From Lentisphaerae bacterium ADurb.Bin082 (GTDB taxonomy: Bacteria; Verrucomicrobiota; Lentisphaeria; Oligosphaerales; Oligosphaeraceae), in assembly GCA_002070945.1 (NCBI GenBank), contig MWEG01000117.1, positions 62,001-126,000 on the forward strand: 64,000 bases of DNA, read 5' to 3'. Position numbers and translations under genes: made by a program. The notes beneath the pieces are model-generated. The model saw nothing but the letters and a program-made list of their open reading frames with translations. It made no database searches and was not told the DNA's origin. Shown here in pieces: positions 9,981 to 17,764 of this stretch (its first letter is position 1; every line of letters begins with the position of its first letter).

Positions 9981-10028
9981 AAGAGGACACCAGCGCAAAA
10001 GACGGGTCATCGTTTGCAGAATTCCCTA

Positions 10029-10034
10029 TATAAT
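10029..10034 (+). promoter_or_regulatory. Possible -10 box of the metK operon
   Basis: TATAAT stands 148 bases upstream of metK in a short AT-rich patch, inside the 201-base gap after the secreted protein. No good -35 box is visible at 16-18 bases. The leader between it and metK can fold locally (GGCGGCT/AGCCG near 10113-10126), but it does not match the SAM or SAH riboswitch cores I know. Confidence 0.3.
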
Positions 10035-10181
10035 CTTACATTAAGGAACTTTTTCCAAGTCGTAAACGTCTCAACAGTATTATGGGTCGCAAGCGCCTAA
10101 TTTAGAAAGTGCCTGGCGGCTGAAGCCGACTGGGCGGAGAATCCAAACCAAACTGACGACCATCCATGAGGAGTAGAAAGC

Positions 10182-11390
10182 ATGAACCTGGCCAAGACGC
10201 GTCACGTCTTAACGTCCGAATCCGTATCTGAAGGCCATCCGGACAAAGTATGCGACCAGATTTCCGATGCCATTCTTGACGCCTGCCTGGCGCAGGACCC
10301 AGAAAGCCGGGTGGCTTGCGAAACCTTGACAACGACTAACCTGATTGTGATTTCCGGGGAAGTTACCACGGCGGCGACAGTCGAATGGGAGAAGATCGCC
10401 CGGCAAGTAGTCCGCGACATCGGCTACAATGACCCTGCGACCGGCTTCACGGCGGACGATGCGAAGGTGTTCCTGTGCCTGCATAAGCAGTCTCAGGACA
10501 TTTCTCTCGGGGTGACTGCGGCGACCAGCCAGTCCCGTGAACAAGGCGCCGGCGACCAGGGCATGATGTATGGATACGCCTGCAACGAAACCAGGGAGCT
10601 GATGCCAGCGCCGATCTACTATGCCCATAAAATCGTGGAAAAGCTGGCAGAGATGCGCCATGCCGACCAGGCCACCTATAGCTTTTTGCGGCCGGACGCC
10701 AAGAGCCAGGTGTCCTTCGTCTATGAGGACGGCGTGCCAGTGACGGTCGAGAACATCGTGGTGTCGCACCAGCACACCCCTGACATGCAGCCGGATCAGC
10801 TGGAAAAACTCGTGCGCCAGGTCGTCGCTGAAGTGATCCCGGCGAAGTTTCTGCATGACAGGATCAAGTACTACATCAACCCGACCGGGCGCTTTGTCAT
10901 CGGCGGCCCGGCTGGCGACACTGGCCTGACCGGTCGGAAGATCATCGTTGACAGCTATGGCGGGGTCGGCCGTCATGGCGGCGGCTCCTTTTCAGGCAAG
11001 GACCCGTCCAAGGTCGACCGCTCGGCAGCCTACATGGCCCGCTATGTGGCCAAGAACGTCGTCGCCGCCGGCCTTGCCGAGCGCTGTGAACTGCAAGTCT
11101 CCTACGCCATTGGCGTGGCCAAGCCGTTGAGCCTGTTCGTCGACACCTTCGGCACCGGCAAGGTCGCTGATGATGTCATCGCCGACTTCCTGCTGAATGG
11201 GGGCATGTTTGATTTCCGGCCTGCGGAGATCATCAAGACGCTGGGCTTGAAGAACCCGTCTGGCTGGACGTATCGGCAGACGGCCGTCTACGGCCATTTC
11301 GGCCGTCCCTTCTTCCCCTGGGAGAAGACGGACAAGGCCGCGGCCCTGCCAGCCGCCATCAGCGCGTATCAGAAGGCCAGGAACGCCTAA
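10182..11390 (+). CDS. metK: S-adenosylmethionine synthetase
   Basis: 402 residues, normal length. Family signatures are present: [17 protein letters not shown] near the start (ATP-binding), [12 protein letters not shown] (about 126-137), [13 protein letters not shown], and the Gly-rich [17 protein letters not shown] loop. It makes SAM from methionine and ATP in the cytoplasm as a tetramer. The ATG follows GAGGAG at 8 bases. First gene of a three-gene SAM-cycle operon with the kinase at 11408 (17 bases downstream) and ahcY. Confidence 0.97.
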   Translation: MNLAKTRHVLTSESVSEGHPDKVCDQISDAILDACLAQDPESRVACETLTTTNLIVISGEVTTAATVEWEKIARQVVRDIGYNDPATGFTADDAKVFLCLHKQSQDISLGVTAATSQSREQGAGDQGMMYGYACNETRELMPAPIYYAHKIVEKLAEMRHADQATYSFLRPDAKSQVSFVYEDGVPVTVENIVVSHQHTPDMQPDQLEKLVRQVVAEVIPAKFLHDRIKYYINPTGRFVIGGPAGDTGLTGRKIIVDSYGGVGRHGGGSFSGKDPSKVDRSAAYMARYVAKNVVAAGLAERCELQVSYAIGVAKPLSLFVDTFGTGKVADDVIADFLLNGGMFDFRPAEIIKTLGLKNPSGWTYRQTAVYGHFGRPFFPWEKTDKAAALPAAISAYQKARNA

Positions 11391-11407
11391 GGCGGCGAGG
11401 CGCCGTA

Positions 11408-11434
11408 GTGGACATGGTGGACATGGTGGACATG
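11408..11434 (+). repeat. Three perfect copies of GTGGACATG at the start of a gene
   Basis: The 9-base unit is repeated three times without change. It supplies a GTG or ATG start option in every unit and encodes VDM-VDM-VDM. It carries the GTGGAC core of the intergenic repeat family seen at 37498 and 42455, and of its complement at 15895, 39223 and 49318. Because the unit is 9 bases, gain or loss of copies keeps the frame. Confidence 0.9.
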
Positions 11435-12466
11435 ATGAATGGTGGCAGCCGGTCTTTGCTGGGGTTTGGCTCCGCCCTGGTCGATTTGCTGGTTCATGTC
11501 GAAGATGATTTTTTGCGGCGTGCCATTCCCGGCTTGAAAGGCGGCACTGAACTGGTGCAGGACAGCGAGATGAGCGCTATTCTGGCTGGGCTGCCTCAGT
11601 CTCCGGTGCAGGTTCCGGGCGGTGCCGCTGCCAACACCATCGTCGGCTATGCGCAGCTGGGCGGTCGGGCGTCCATGCTGGCTAAGATCGGCAATGACCC
11701 GGCCGGCGAATTTTATCGTCAGAGCCTGGCGCAGAGCGGCGTGTCAACAACGTTGTTCAAGCGCGACCTCCGACACGCCACCGGTCAGTGCTTGTGCATG
11801 ATTACGCCCGATTCGGAACGGACGATGCGAACCTGCATGGGCGCGGCCAACACCCTGGTGCCGGAAGAGCTGGCGCCTGCCGACTTTGCTGGCCAGGATT
11901 GGCTGTATATCGAGGGCTACGCGCTGTTCAACCGAGAGCTGATGCGGAAGGCGCTCGAACTGGCCAAGTCAGCCAACCTGAAAGTATGCCTGGATTTGGC
12001 AGCGCCGGAAATCGTGCGGAGCGCACAGGACATCCTGCCGGAACTCTTGCGCGATTACGTCGATGCGGTGTTCGCCAATGAACTGGAAGCCGAGATGTTT
12101 GCCGGGACGAGCGAACCGCAGGCGGGATTGGCGGCTCTTGCAGAGCTGTGCCCGCTGGCCGTGGTGAAAATCGGCCGGCAGGGCGCCTGGCTGCAAGAGC
12201 GCGGCAAAGAAGCGATACACGTTGAGGCCAAGGTGGTACAAGCGGTTGACACTACCGGGGCCGGCGACCTCTGGGCTGCGGGGTTTCTGTATGGCTGGCT
12301 GAATGGCTGGCCCTTGCGCTCAGCAGCGGAATTGGGCGCCCTGGTGGCTTCTGAGGTGGTGCAGGTGACCGGCGCGGTCATGCCAGACGCGACCTGGGCA
12401 CGCCTGCGGGAACAATGTCGGCAATGGCCCAAGTTAGGCAATAAAAGGGAAAAAACATGGCGATAA
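11408..12466 (+). CDS. PfkB-family kinase, probable adenosine kinase
   Basis: 352 residues. It has the ribokinase/PfkB signatures: VPGGAAANT (substrate side, about 75-83) and [13 protein letters not shown] at about 280-292 with the catalytic Asp of GAGD. Length and the GGAAANT form fit adenosine kinases. Its place between metK and ahcY fits even better, since AhcY releases adenosine, which must be removed to pull the reaction. Chosen start is GTG 11408, with GAGG 7 bases upstream; the next in-frame ATGs (11414, 11423, 11432, 11435) are all in or next to the repeat, so the true N-terminus needs proof. The first conserved residues begin only at [10 protein letters not shown]. Its end overlaps ahcY by 10 bases. 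Another sugar or nucleoside kinase is possible. Confidence 0.85.
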   Translation: MDMVDMVDMMNGGSRSLLGFGSALVDLLVHVEDDFLRRAIPGLKGGTELVQDSEMSAILAGLPQSPVQVPGGAAANTIVGYAQLGGRASMLAKIGNDPAGEFYRQSLAQSGVSTTLFKRDLRHATGQCLCMITPDSERTMRTCMGAANTLVPEELAPADFAGQDWLYIEGYALFNRELMRKALELAKSANLKVCLDLAAPEIVRSAQDILPELLRDYVDAVFANELEAEMFAGTSEPQAGLAALAELCPLAVVKIGRQGAWLQERGKEAIHVEAKVVQAVDTTGAGDLWAAGFLYGWLNGWPLRSAAELGALVASEVVQVTGAVMPDATWARLREQCRQWPKLGNKREKTWR

Positions 12467-13872
12467 TCAAAACAGATTCTTATTGGATTGCAGACCCTTC
12501 CTTGGCTGAACTCGGCCGCAAGGAAATTGACCTGGCTGAAAAGGAGATGCCAGGGCTGATGGCGGTGCGGGAGAAATACGGTCCGTTGCAGCCGTTGAAG
12601 GGCCGGCGTCTGATGGGAAGCCTGCATTTGACGACCGAGACGGCCGTGCTGATTGAGACGTTCAAGGCGCTGGGCGCGGAGGTGCGCTGGTGCTCGTGCA
12701 ACATTTACTCCACCCGAGATTCAGCAGCGGCGGCAGTGGCTGCCGCAGGAGTGCCGGTGTTCGCCTGGAAAGGTGAGACGCTGGAGGAATACTGGGAATG
12801 CACACGACTCGCCTTGAGTTTCCCCGGCGGCAAAGGGCCTGAACTGATCGTCGATGACGGCGGAGATGCTACCTTGATGATGCATTGGGGATACGAGGCC
12901 GAAAATAACCCAGATTGCCTGAAGACGGTCGCAGATGCCTCGGAGGACGAAAAGGAACTGGCGGCCTGCCTGCGGCGCATCCTGGCCGAAGAGCCGCGCA
13001 AATGGCATGCGGCCGTGGCAGACTGGCGCGGCATCAGCGAAGAGACCACGACCGGCGTCCATCGACTCTATCAACGCCATGCGGCTGGCCGGCTGCTGGC
13101 GCCTGCCATCAATGTCAATGACTCGGTGACTAAATCGAAATTCGACAACTTGTACGGCTGCCGCGAATCGCTGGTGGACGGCATCAAGCGGGCGACGGAC
13201 GTTATGATTGCAGGCAAAATCTGCGTTGTCTGCGGCTATGGCGATGTGGGCAAAGGCTGCGTTGAAGCGATGCGAGGCATGGGCGCCCGAGTGCTGGTGA
13301 CGGAAATCGATCCAATCTGCGCCCTGCAAGCGGCCATGGCCGGGCTGGAAGTGGTGCGGTTAGAGGACGTAGTCAGTGAAGGGGACATCTTTGTCACCAG
13401 CACCGGCAATTGCGACGTCATCACGGCTGAGCATATTGCCGCCATGAAAGACCGCGCCATCGTCTGCAACATCGGTCATTTTGACAATGAAATCCAGGTG
13501 TCAGCCCTGAAGGCCACACCAGGCATCCGGCGTGTGGCCATCAAGCCACAGGTTGACGAATATGTCTATCCCGACGGGCGCCGCATCATCCTGCTGGCAG
13601 ATGGACGGCTGGTCAACCTCGGCTGCGCGACTGGCCACCCCAGCTTTGTCATGAGCTGTTCGTTCACCAACCAAGTCCTGGCCCAGCTCAAGCTCGCGGC
13701 CGAAGACCTGCCGGTCGGCGTCTATCGATTGGATAAGGCTCTGGACGAAGAAGTCGCCCGGCTGCACCTGGACAAGCTGGGAGTGCGGCTGACGAAATTG
13801 ACGGCCAAACAGGCGGACTATATCGGTGTTTCAGTAGACGGACCCTACAAGCCCGAACACTATCGGTATTGA
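12457..13872 (+). CDS. ahcY: Adenosylhomocysteinase (SAH hydrolase)
   Basis: 471 residues, usual length. The N-terminal substrate domain has [24 protein letters not shown] and [11 protein letters not shown]; the NAD-binding domain has the GYGDVGKGC loop at about 260; the C-terminus ends KPEHYRY, as in the family. It splits S-adenosylhomocysteine into adenosine and homocysteine, and so relieves inhibition of methyltransferases. Its ATG lies inside the end of the kinase gene, with AAAAGGGA just upstream, suggesting translational coupling. With metK and the kinase it forms most of the SAM recycling path; methionine synthase is not in this window. Confidence 0.97.
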   Translation: MAIIKTDSYWIADPSLAELGRKEIDLAEKEMPGLMAVREKYGPLQPLKGRRLMGSLHLTTETAVLIETFKALGAEVRWCSCNIYSTRDSAAAAVAAAGVPVFAWKGETLEEYWECTRLALSFPGGKGPELIVDDGGDATLMMHWGYEAENNPDCLKTVADASEDEKELAACLRRILAEEPRKWHAAVADWRGISEETTTGVHRLYQRHAAGRLLAPAINVNDSVTKSKFDNLYGCRESLVDGIKRATDVMIAGKICVVCGYGDVGKGCVEAMRGMGARVLVTEIDPICALQAAMAGLEVVRLEDVVSEGDIFVTSTGNCDVITAEHIAAMKDRAIVCNIGHFDNEIQVSALKATPGIRRVAIKPQVDEYVYPDGRRIILLADGRLVNLGCATGHPSFVMSCSFTNQVLAQLKLAAEDLPVGVYRLDKALDEEVARLHLDKLGVRLTKLTAKQADYIGVSVDGPYKPEHYRY

Positions 13873-13954
13873 GAAGGCCGTCGACCGCGCCGGTTGCCGC
13901 GATTTCAACTGCAAGCGCCCTTGAGGGCTGAAAATCCTATCGGCAGGAGTCACC

Positions 13955-15796
13955 ATGCGAGCAATTCTCGGTTTGACGGCGACGGCGCTGCTGGCGGCGG
14001 CGTCCCTGGTGGTCGGCATCGTCCATTGCAGACTGTATCGGCAGTGTCGCCAGCAGTATGAGGCCACGCTGTCGGCCATGCCCTGTAAGTTGGTGATGGA
14101 TTCCGGCGCTGCCGGGGAGGTATCCGCGCCTTATCAGCAGAGTTCGCAACTGGCGCATGGTGTGACCTTGTACCTGCAAGTGCCAGAGGGCGTGGCAATG
14201 GCTACGCATGAGGACGCCAGACAGGCTCTCGGTAGCGTGTTCGGCACTCTGACGCTGCGTCAAGGCGAAGACATCGTGCGGGAAGGCGATTTGGCAGTGC
14301 AGTATCGAGCCGAAATCATCGAAGCCGAGGGCGCGAAATGGCTGCCGGTCGGCTCGCTCGATCCGACTCTGCCGCTGGGTGATTACACCTTGACGATTCA
14401 CCTGACGTCGCCGCTGGCCGCACTGGCTGAACAACCGATGCACTTAATTGCCCGCTACGAATGTTGCGGCCTAGAGAAGTTGCCGCAGTACGTAGCATTG
14501 GCTATCGCATTAGTGGCGTTGGCGGTTTTTGTGATTTTGCTCTGGCCGGTCGCCAGCCTTAGCCGCCAAGTCCGGCGCCAAAGCCGCGCCCCAACGTGCG
14601 ATGGCGATGGTATTTTGTATTTGCTGACAGCATACCCACTCTGGAGCGAGACGTTTCTGCGCCTGGACCTGCGATTGCTGCAACGCCGCAACTTGCCGAT
14701 TCACGCGGTAGCGCTGTATGCCGGCGATACGGAGGTGAAGCCAGACTGGCCATCAGTGCGGGTGCTGTCAAAAAAGCCAGCGCCCCGCAGCATCGCGGCG
14801 CGGCGCAGCGCTAAGTTCGGAATTCGGGCGACCCTGGCCCGTCTGCTGCCCAAATGGCTGCGTGCGCAGTGGTCGCTGCGCAGGCATCGGGACTTGTTGC
14901 AGAGCCTTCTGGAAGAGTGTCGCGAAAAGCGCATCGGCCATATCCACGCGGAATTCGCCGATCTGGCGGCGTTGCTCGGGACTGAAGCAGCCCGGCAGCT
15001 GGGCTGCACTTTCAGCGTCGGCATTCACGCCTTTGATATCCATGCCTGCAAGTTCCCGTTGCGACGGCTGTTTGGCGATGCCAGCTTTATCACCGTGTGC
15101 AACGAGGCGGCCGCCGAAGCCTTCCGCGAACGTTGCCCCTGGGCGGCTGACCGGCTGCACGTGATTTATCACGGCCTGGAGCTGAAGCAATGGCCATACG
15201 TGGAACGCATTGAATGCGAGCCTTGCCTGAAGCTGCTGTTCGTCGGACGCCTGGTGCCTAAGAAAGGCGTGTCTATTTTGCTGAAGGCGCTGAGCCTGAT
15301 CGTAAGCAAAGACTTGCAAGCGGTGCAGCTGACTATCATCGGCGATGGGCCGCTGGGGACAACGTTGCGCCGCCAAGCAGAACGCGATGGGCTGTCTAAC
15401 CTCATCCGCTGGAAAGGAGTTCTCGACCAGGACGCCGTCAAGGAGCACCTGCGCCAGTCATCGTGCCTCTGCGTCCCCAGCATCGTCGATGCAGACGGAG
15501 ACCGCGACGGCATTCCCAATGTAGTGACCGAAGCGATGGCAACAGGATTGCCGGTAGTCGGCAGCCAGGCCGGAAGCCTGCCAGAAGCGCTGACCGCGGA
15601 AACAGGCTGGCCAGTGGCTGACCTGACGCCGGAAAGCCTGGCCGACGCAATCCTGGAAATGGCATCACAGCCAGATGAACGAGAACGACGACGCAAAAGC
15701 GCACGCCAGCATATCGAGTACCGCTTCAACGCCAAAAAATCAATCGAAAGCAGAGGAAAGCTGTTCGAACAGGCGTTGAACAGACGGCGCACGTGA
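13955..15796 (+). CDS. Membrane-anchored GT4 glycosyltransferase with an extracytoplasmic domain
   Basis: 613 residues. One membrane helix at about 3-22, a region of about 145 residues that would lie outside the cytoplasm, a second helix at about 176-200, then a GT-B glycosyltransferase of family 4 (about 215-613). The GT4 part shows LYLLTAYPLWSETF, HAEFADLAALLG, FVGRLVPKKGVSILLKAL and the donor-site region DGIPNVVTEAMATGLPVVGS with the E-x7-E type acidic residues. Similar enzymes build exopolysaccharide or O-antigen-like chains. The two-helix, exported front domain is unusual for GT4. GGAG precedes the ATG. Upstream is the SAM operon, 82 bases away; it may be read from it. The 3' side opens into repeats. 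Confidence 0.8.
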   Translation: MRAILGLTATALLAAASLVVGIVHCRLYRQCRQQYEATLSAMPCKLVMDSGAAGEVSAPYQQSSQLAHGVTLYLQVPEGVAMATHEDARQALGSVFGTLTLRQGEDIVREGDLAVQYRAEIIEAEGAKWLPVGSLDPTLPLGDYTLTIHLTSPLAALAEQPMHLIARYECCGLEKLPQYVALAIALVALAVFVILLWPVASLSRQVRRQSRAPTCDGDGILYLLTAYPLWSETFLRLDLRLLQRRNLPIHAVALYAGDTEVKPDWPSVRVLSKKPAPRSIAARRSAKFGIRATLARLLPKWLRAQWSLRRHRDLLQSLLEECREKRIGHIHAEFADLAALLGTEAARQLGCTFSVGIHAFDIHACKFPLRRLFGDASFITVCNEAAAEAFRERCPWAADRLHVIYHGLELKQWPYVERIECEPCLKLLFVGRLVPKKGVSILLKALSLIVSKDLQAVQLTIIGDGPLGTTLRRQAERDGLSNLIRWKGVLDQDAVKEHLRQSSCLCVPSIVDADGDRDGIPNVVTEAMATGLPVVGSQAGSLPEALTAETGWPVADLTPESLADAILEMASQPDERERRRKSARQHIEYRFNAKKSIESRGKLFEQALNRRRT

Positions 15797-15813
15797 CGAT
15801 AGGGGCGAGGGGC

Positions 15814-15848
15814 GAATGCTGAATGCTGAATGCTGAATGCTGAATGCT
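15814..15848 (+). repeat. Five tandem copies of the heptamer GAATGCT
   Basis: Five perfect 7-base units sit just after the glycosyltransferase stop. The array is bordered on both sides by GAGGGGCGA (15807-15815 and 15849-15857), as if it lay inside a duplicated 9-base site. A related pair of heptamer arrays occurs at 51870-51945. The units contain no stop-free frame of note and no gene. Confidence 0.9.
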
Positions 15849-15894
15849 GAGGGGCGAGAATTATGGGCGAGGTATGAGCCTGTACTACATGCCG

Positions 15895-16090
15895 CTCCAC
15901 CGTCCACTTTCGTCCACTTCTGCCCACGTCCACTCTCCACTTTCGTCCACTTCTGTCCACAGTCCATCGTCTACTAGCGTTCATTAAAGTCCACTAAAGT
16001 CCATTGTCCACGGTCCACTAAAGCGCCTTAGCCTGGGTGCCTGGCTCTGAAGCTCACCGGAACTCCGAGTATCAATGACTGACCCATTAC
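15895..16090 (+). repeat. GTCCAC-array intergenic repeat, copy 1
   Basis: In the 437-base gap 15797-16233 there is an array of GTCCAC cores spaced about 6-11 bases apart (15901-16020), then a non-repeated tail at about 16022-16088 with CGCCTTAGCCTGGGTGCC and ACTCCGAGTATCAATGACTG. It is preceded by GAGGGGCGAG and CTACATGCCGC modules. The copy at 39223 is nearly colinear base by base, and the copy at 49318 shares array and tail. It lies upstream of the HTH-EIIA gene in the same direction. Function unknown. Confidence 0.85.
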
Positions 16091-16233
16091 CCCCCTTAAC
16101 CAAAATTTCACATCTTCGCGTCCTTTTTATTTTACCTCATCCGGTGTCGGCATTATAGTACCTTCTTGCCCACGGTTGCGTAGTTTTCCCGGGCCGCTAT
16201 TGCGATTGTTGTTTCGGAGCGTGTTTTTTTCCT

Positions 16234-16953
16234 ATGGCTTTTCAATGGCTCAGTTTAGAGAAGACGGCAGAGTTGTTGCAGATGGACTGCAAGACGTTGC
16301 GCACCTTGGCGGTGGCTGCGGAAATCCCGTGTGTTCTGCAAGGCAGTCGCTACCTCTTTGATGCTGATGCCGTGCAAAACTGGTATTCACATCGGCTTTT
16401 GCATCCCGACAAATCTGAAAAGCGTGATTTGCTGCCAGCGTCGCTGAGTGAAGACCTCTTGGAAGGCACGCCCATCACCAGCCTCTGCCGACAGGAGTTC
16501 ATGCATCCGTCTTTGCCGGGGCAGTCGCGATCAGCCATCCTGAAGGCGCTGACCGAGTTGGCCGAGACTACCGGCTTGCTCTATGACCCCAAGGACTTAT
16601 ATGAAAGGCTGCGCCAGCGCGAGGAAGAATACTCCACTGCCATGAGTGGAGGCATTGCTATGCCACACCCGCTAGTCAGGGATGACTTCCTGTTTGAAAC
16701 CCCCTTTGTCTGCATTGCCAAAACACCGCGGCCAGTATTTTTCGGACAGGCTGACGACGGGCAGGGCACAGACCTGTTCTTTTTGATCTGCTGCCTGGAA
16801 TCACAGCAGCATTTGCAGACGCTGGGCCGGGTCAGCCTGTTGTGCAGCAGAACTTCGCTGCCCGATGACCTGCGAGCCGCTGAGACGTCGGCAGAGATGT
16901 ACGAAGCCTTGCAGAATGCCGAGAACGCACTTCTTGCCCTGGTCCGGCGGTGA
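16234..16953 (+). CDS. HTH-EIIA fusion regulator (PtsN-like)
   Basis: 239 residues. Residues 1-55 look like an excisionase/MerR-type winged HTH (QWLSLEKTAELLQMDCKTLRTL ... RYLFDADAVQNWYS; two parts quoted). Residues about 75-235 are a PTS EIIA type-2 (PtsN-like) domain with the phospho-acceptor His in GGIAMPHPL (about 141) and the DLFFLICCLESQQHLQTLGR helix. In nitrogen-PTS systems EIIA signals by its phosphorylation state. Here the DNA-binding part suggests a transcription factor driven by PTS phosphate. I recall a similar HTH-EIIA arrangement in Chlamydia (ptsN_2), which would fit PVC ancestry. No EI or HPr is in the window. The ribosome site is poor, so the start is uncertain. Confidence 0.82.
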   Translation: MAFQWLSLEKTAELLQMDCKTLRTLAVAAEIPCVLQGSRYLFDADAVQNWYSHRLLHPDKSEKRDLLPASLSEDLLEGTPITSLCRQEFMHPSLPGQSRSAILKALTELAETTGLLYDPKDLYERLRQREEEYSTAMSGGIAMPHPLVRDDFLFETPFVCIAKTPRPVFFGQADDGQGTDLFFLICCLESQQHLQTLGRVSLLCSRTSLPDDLRAAETSAEMYEALQNAENALLALVRR

Positions 16954-17002
16954 TGCGACCGCAGCCGTCGGCAATAACTATTCCTGTCAAGCAAGGGCGC
17001 TG

Positions 17003-17224
17003 ATGATGAAACCCGTGAAGAACGCCGCAGAAATCCTTGATCTGTATTATCATGATCTCCGCAGTCATTTGCTGGAAGCCGCCGCGACCTTTGACCGCCT
17101 TGAACGCGCCGGCGGCCTGCCCGCTGACGAGCCGCGCCTGCGTCGTTTGCGGCAGGCAGCGACGGTCGTGCTGGATGACCAGCCAGACCGGGCTCGGCGC
17201 TTCCTGGAGGCGCTGTCGGAATGA
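17003..17224 (+). CDS. Small conserved-looking protein of unknown function
   Basis: 73 residues, helical and highly charged (AAEILDLYYHDLRSHLLEA ... FDRLERAGGLPADEPRLRRL; two parts). AAGGG precedes the tandem ATG-ATG at 17003. The stop overlaps the tadA start as ATGA, which strongly supports translation. It follows the HTH-EIIA gene by 49 bases. I do not recognise a family. The longer open frame reaching back to 16865 is only its in-frame extension into the regulator gene. Confidence 0.7.
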   Translation: MMKPVKNAAEILDLYYHDLRSHLLEAAATFDRLERAGGLPADEPRLRRLRQAATVVLDDQPDRARRFLEALSE

Positions 17225-17730
17225 ACGGGAACGTCCCTGTCTTGCCGAATCCCACTCCTGAGGCGTTTATGCGCAAGGCCATCCGGCTGGCCGAGCAGGC
17301 GGCGCGGGATGGCGAAGTGCCGGTCGGTGCAGTCGTGGTCAGGGCTGGGCGCATCATCGCCCAGGCTCACAACCAGGTGGAAAGGCTCAAGGACGGCACC
17401 GCCCATGCGGAAATGATCGCCTTGACTATAGCAGCCGCCGCTGTGGGCGATTGGCGCCTGTACGACTGCGAAATGTATGTCACTAAGGAGCCTTGCGCTA
17501 TGTGCGCCGGCGCCATGGTCAATTGCCGGCTCGGCAAATTGTTCTTCGGATGCCATGACCAACGCATGGGAGCAGCCGGCGGCGCCCTGGCTATAACCAA
17601 CTACCCAGGAATGCTGCATCGGGTCGAAACCGTCGGCGGCATCCTGGCAGATGAATGTCTGCTGATCGTACAGGAATTTTTCCGGCAGCGCCGGCGCGAA
17701 GAAGATGACGCCGACAGCTTTGGAGCGTAG
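17221..17730 (+). CDS. tadA: tRNA-specific adenosine deaminase TadA
   Basis: 169 residues. Cytidine-deaminase fold with the zinc and catalytic motifs HAEMIAL (His-Ala-Glu, about 61-63) and PCAMCAGAM (PCxxC, about 91-95). It converts A34 of tRNA-Arg(ACG) to inosine. The N-terminal AIRLAEQAARDGEVPVGAVV is typical. Translationally coupled to the 73-residue gene through ATGA. The next gene begins 34 bases downstream of its stop. Confidence 0.95.
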   Translation: MNGNVPVLPNPTPEAFMRKAIRLAEQAARDGEVPVGAVVVRAGRIIAQAHNQVERLKDGTAHAEMIALTIAAAAVGDWRLYDCEMYVTKEPCAMCAGAMVNCRLGKLFFGCHDQRMGAAGGALAITNYPGMLHRVETVGGILADECLLIVQEFFRQRRREEDDADSFGA

Positions 17731-17764
17731 TCAGCCGCTGACGCCTGGATGTAAGGGGATGAGG

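Noticed and set aside
10035..10181. SAM or SAH riboswitch before metK
   Set aside because: Neither the SAM-I kink-turn and core nor the SAH core bases could be found; only a local hairpin is present.
15895..16020. CRISPR-like array of GTCCAC units
   Set aside because: The cores are only 6-8 bases with spacers of 0-5 bases that repeat between loci. There is no long direct repeat, no unique spacer set, and no cas gene apart from a stand-alone Cas4-like nuclease.
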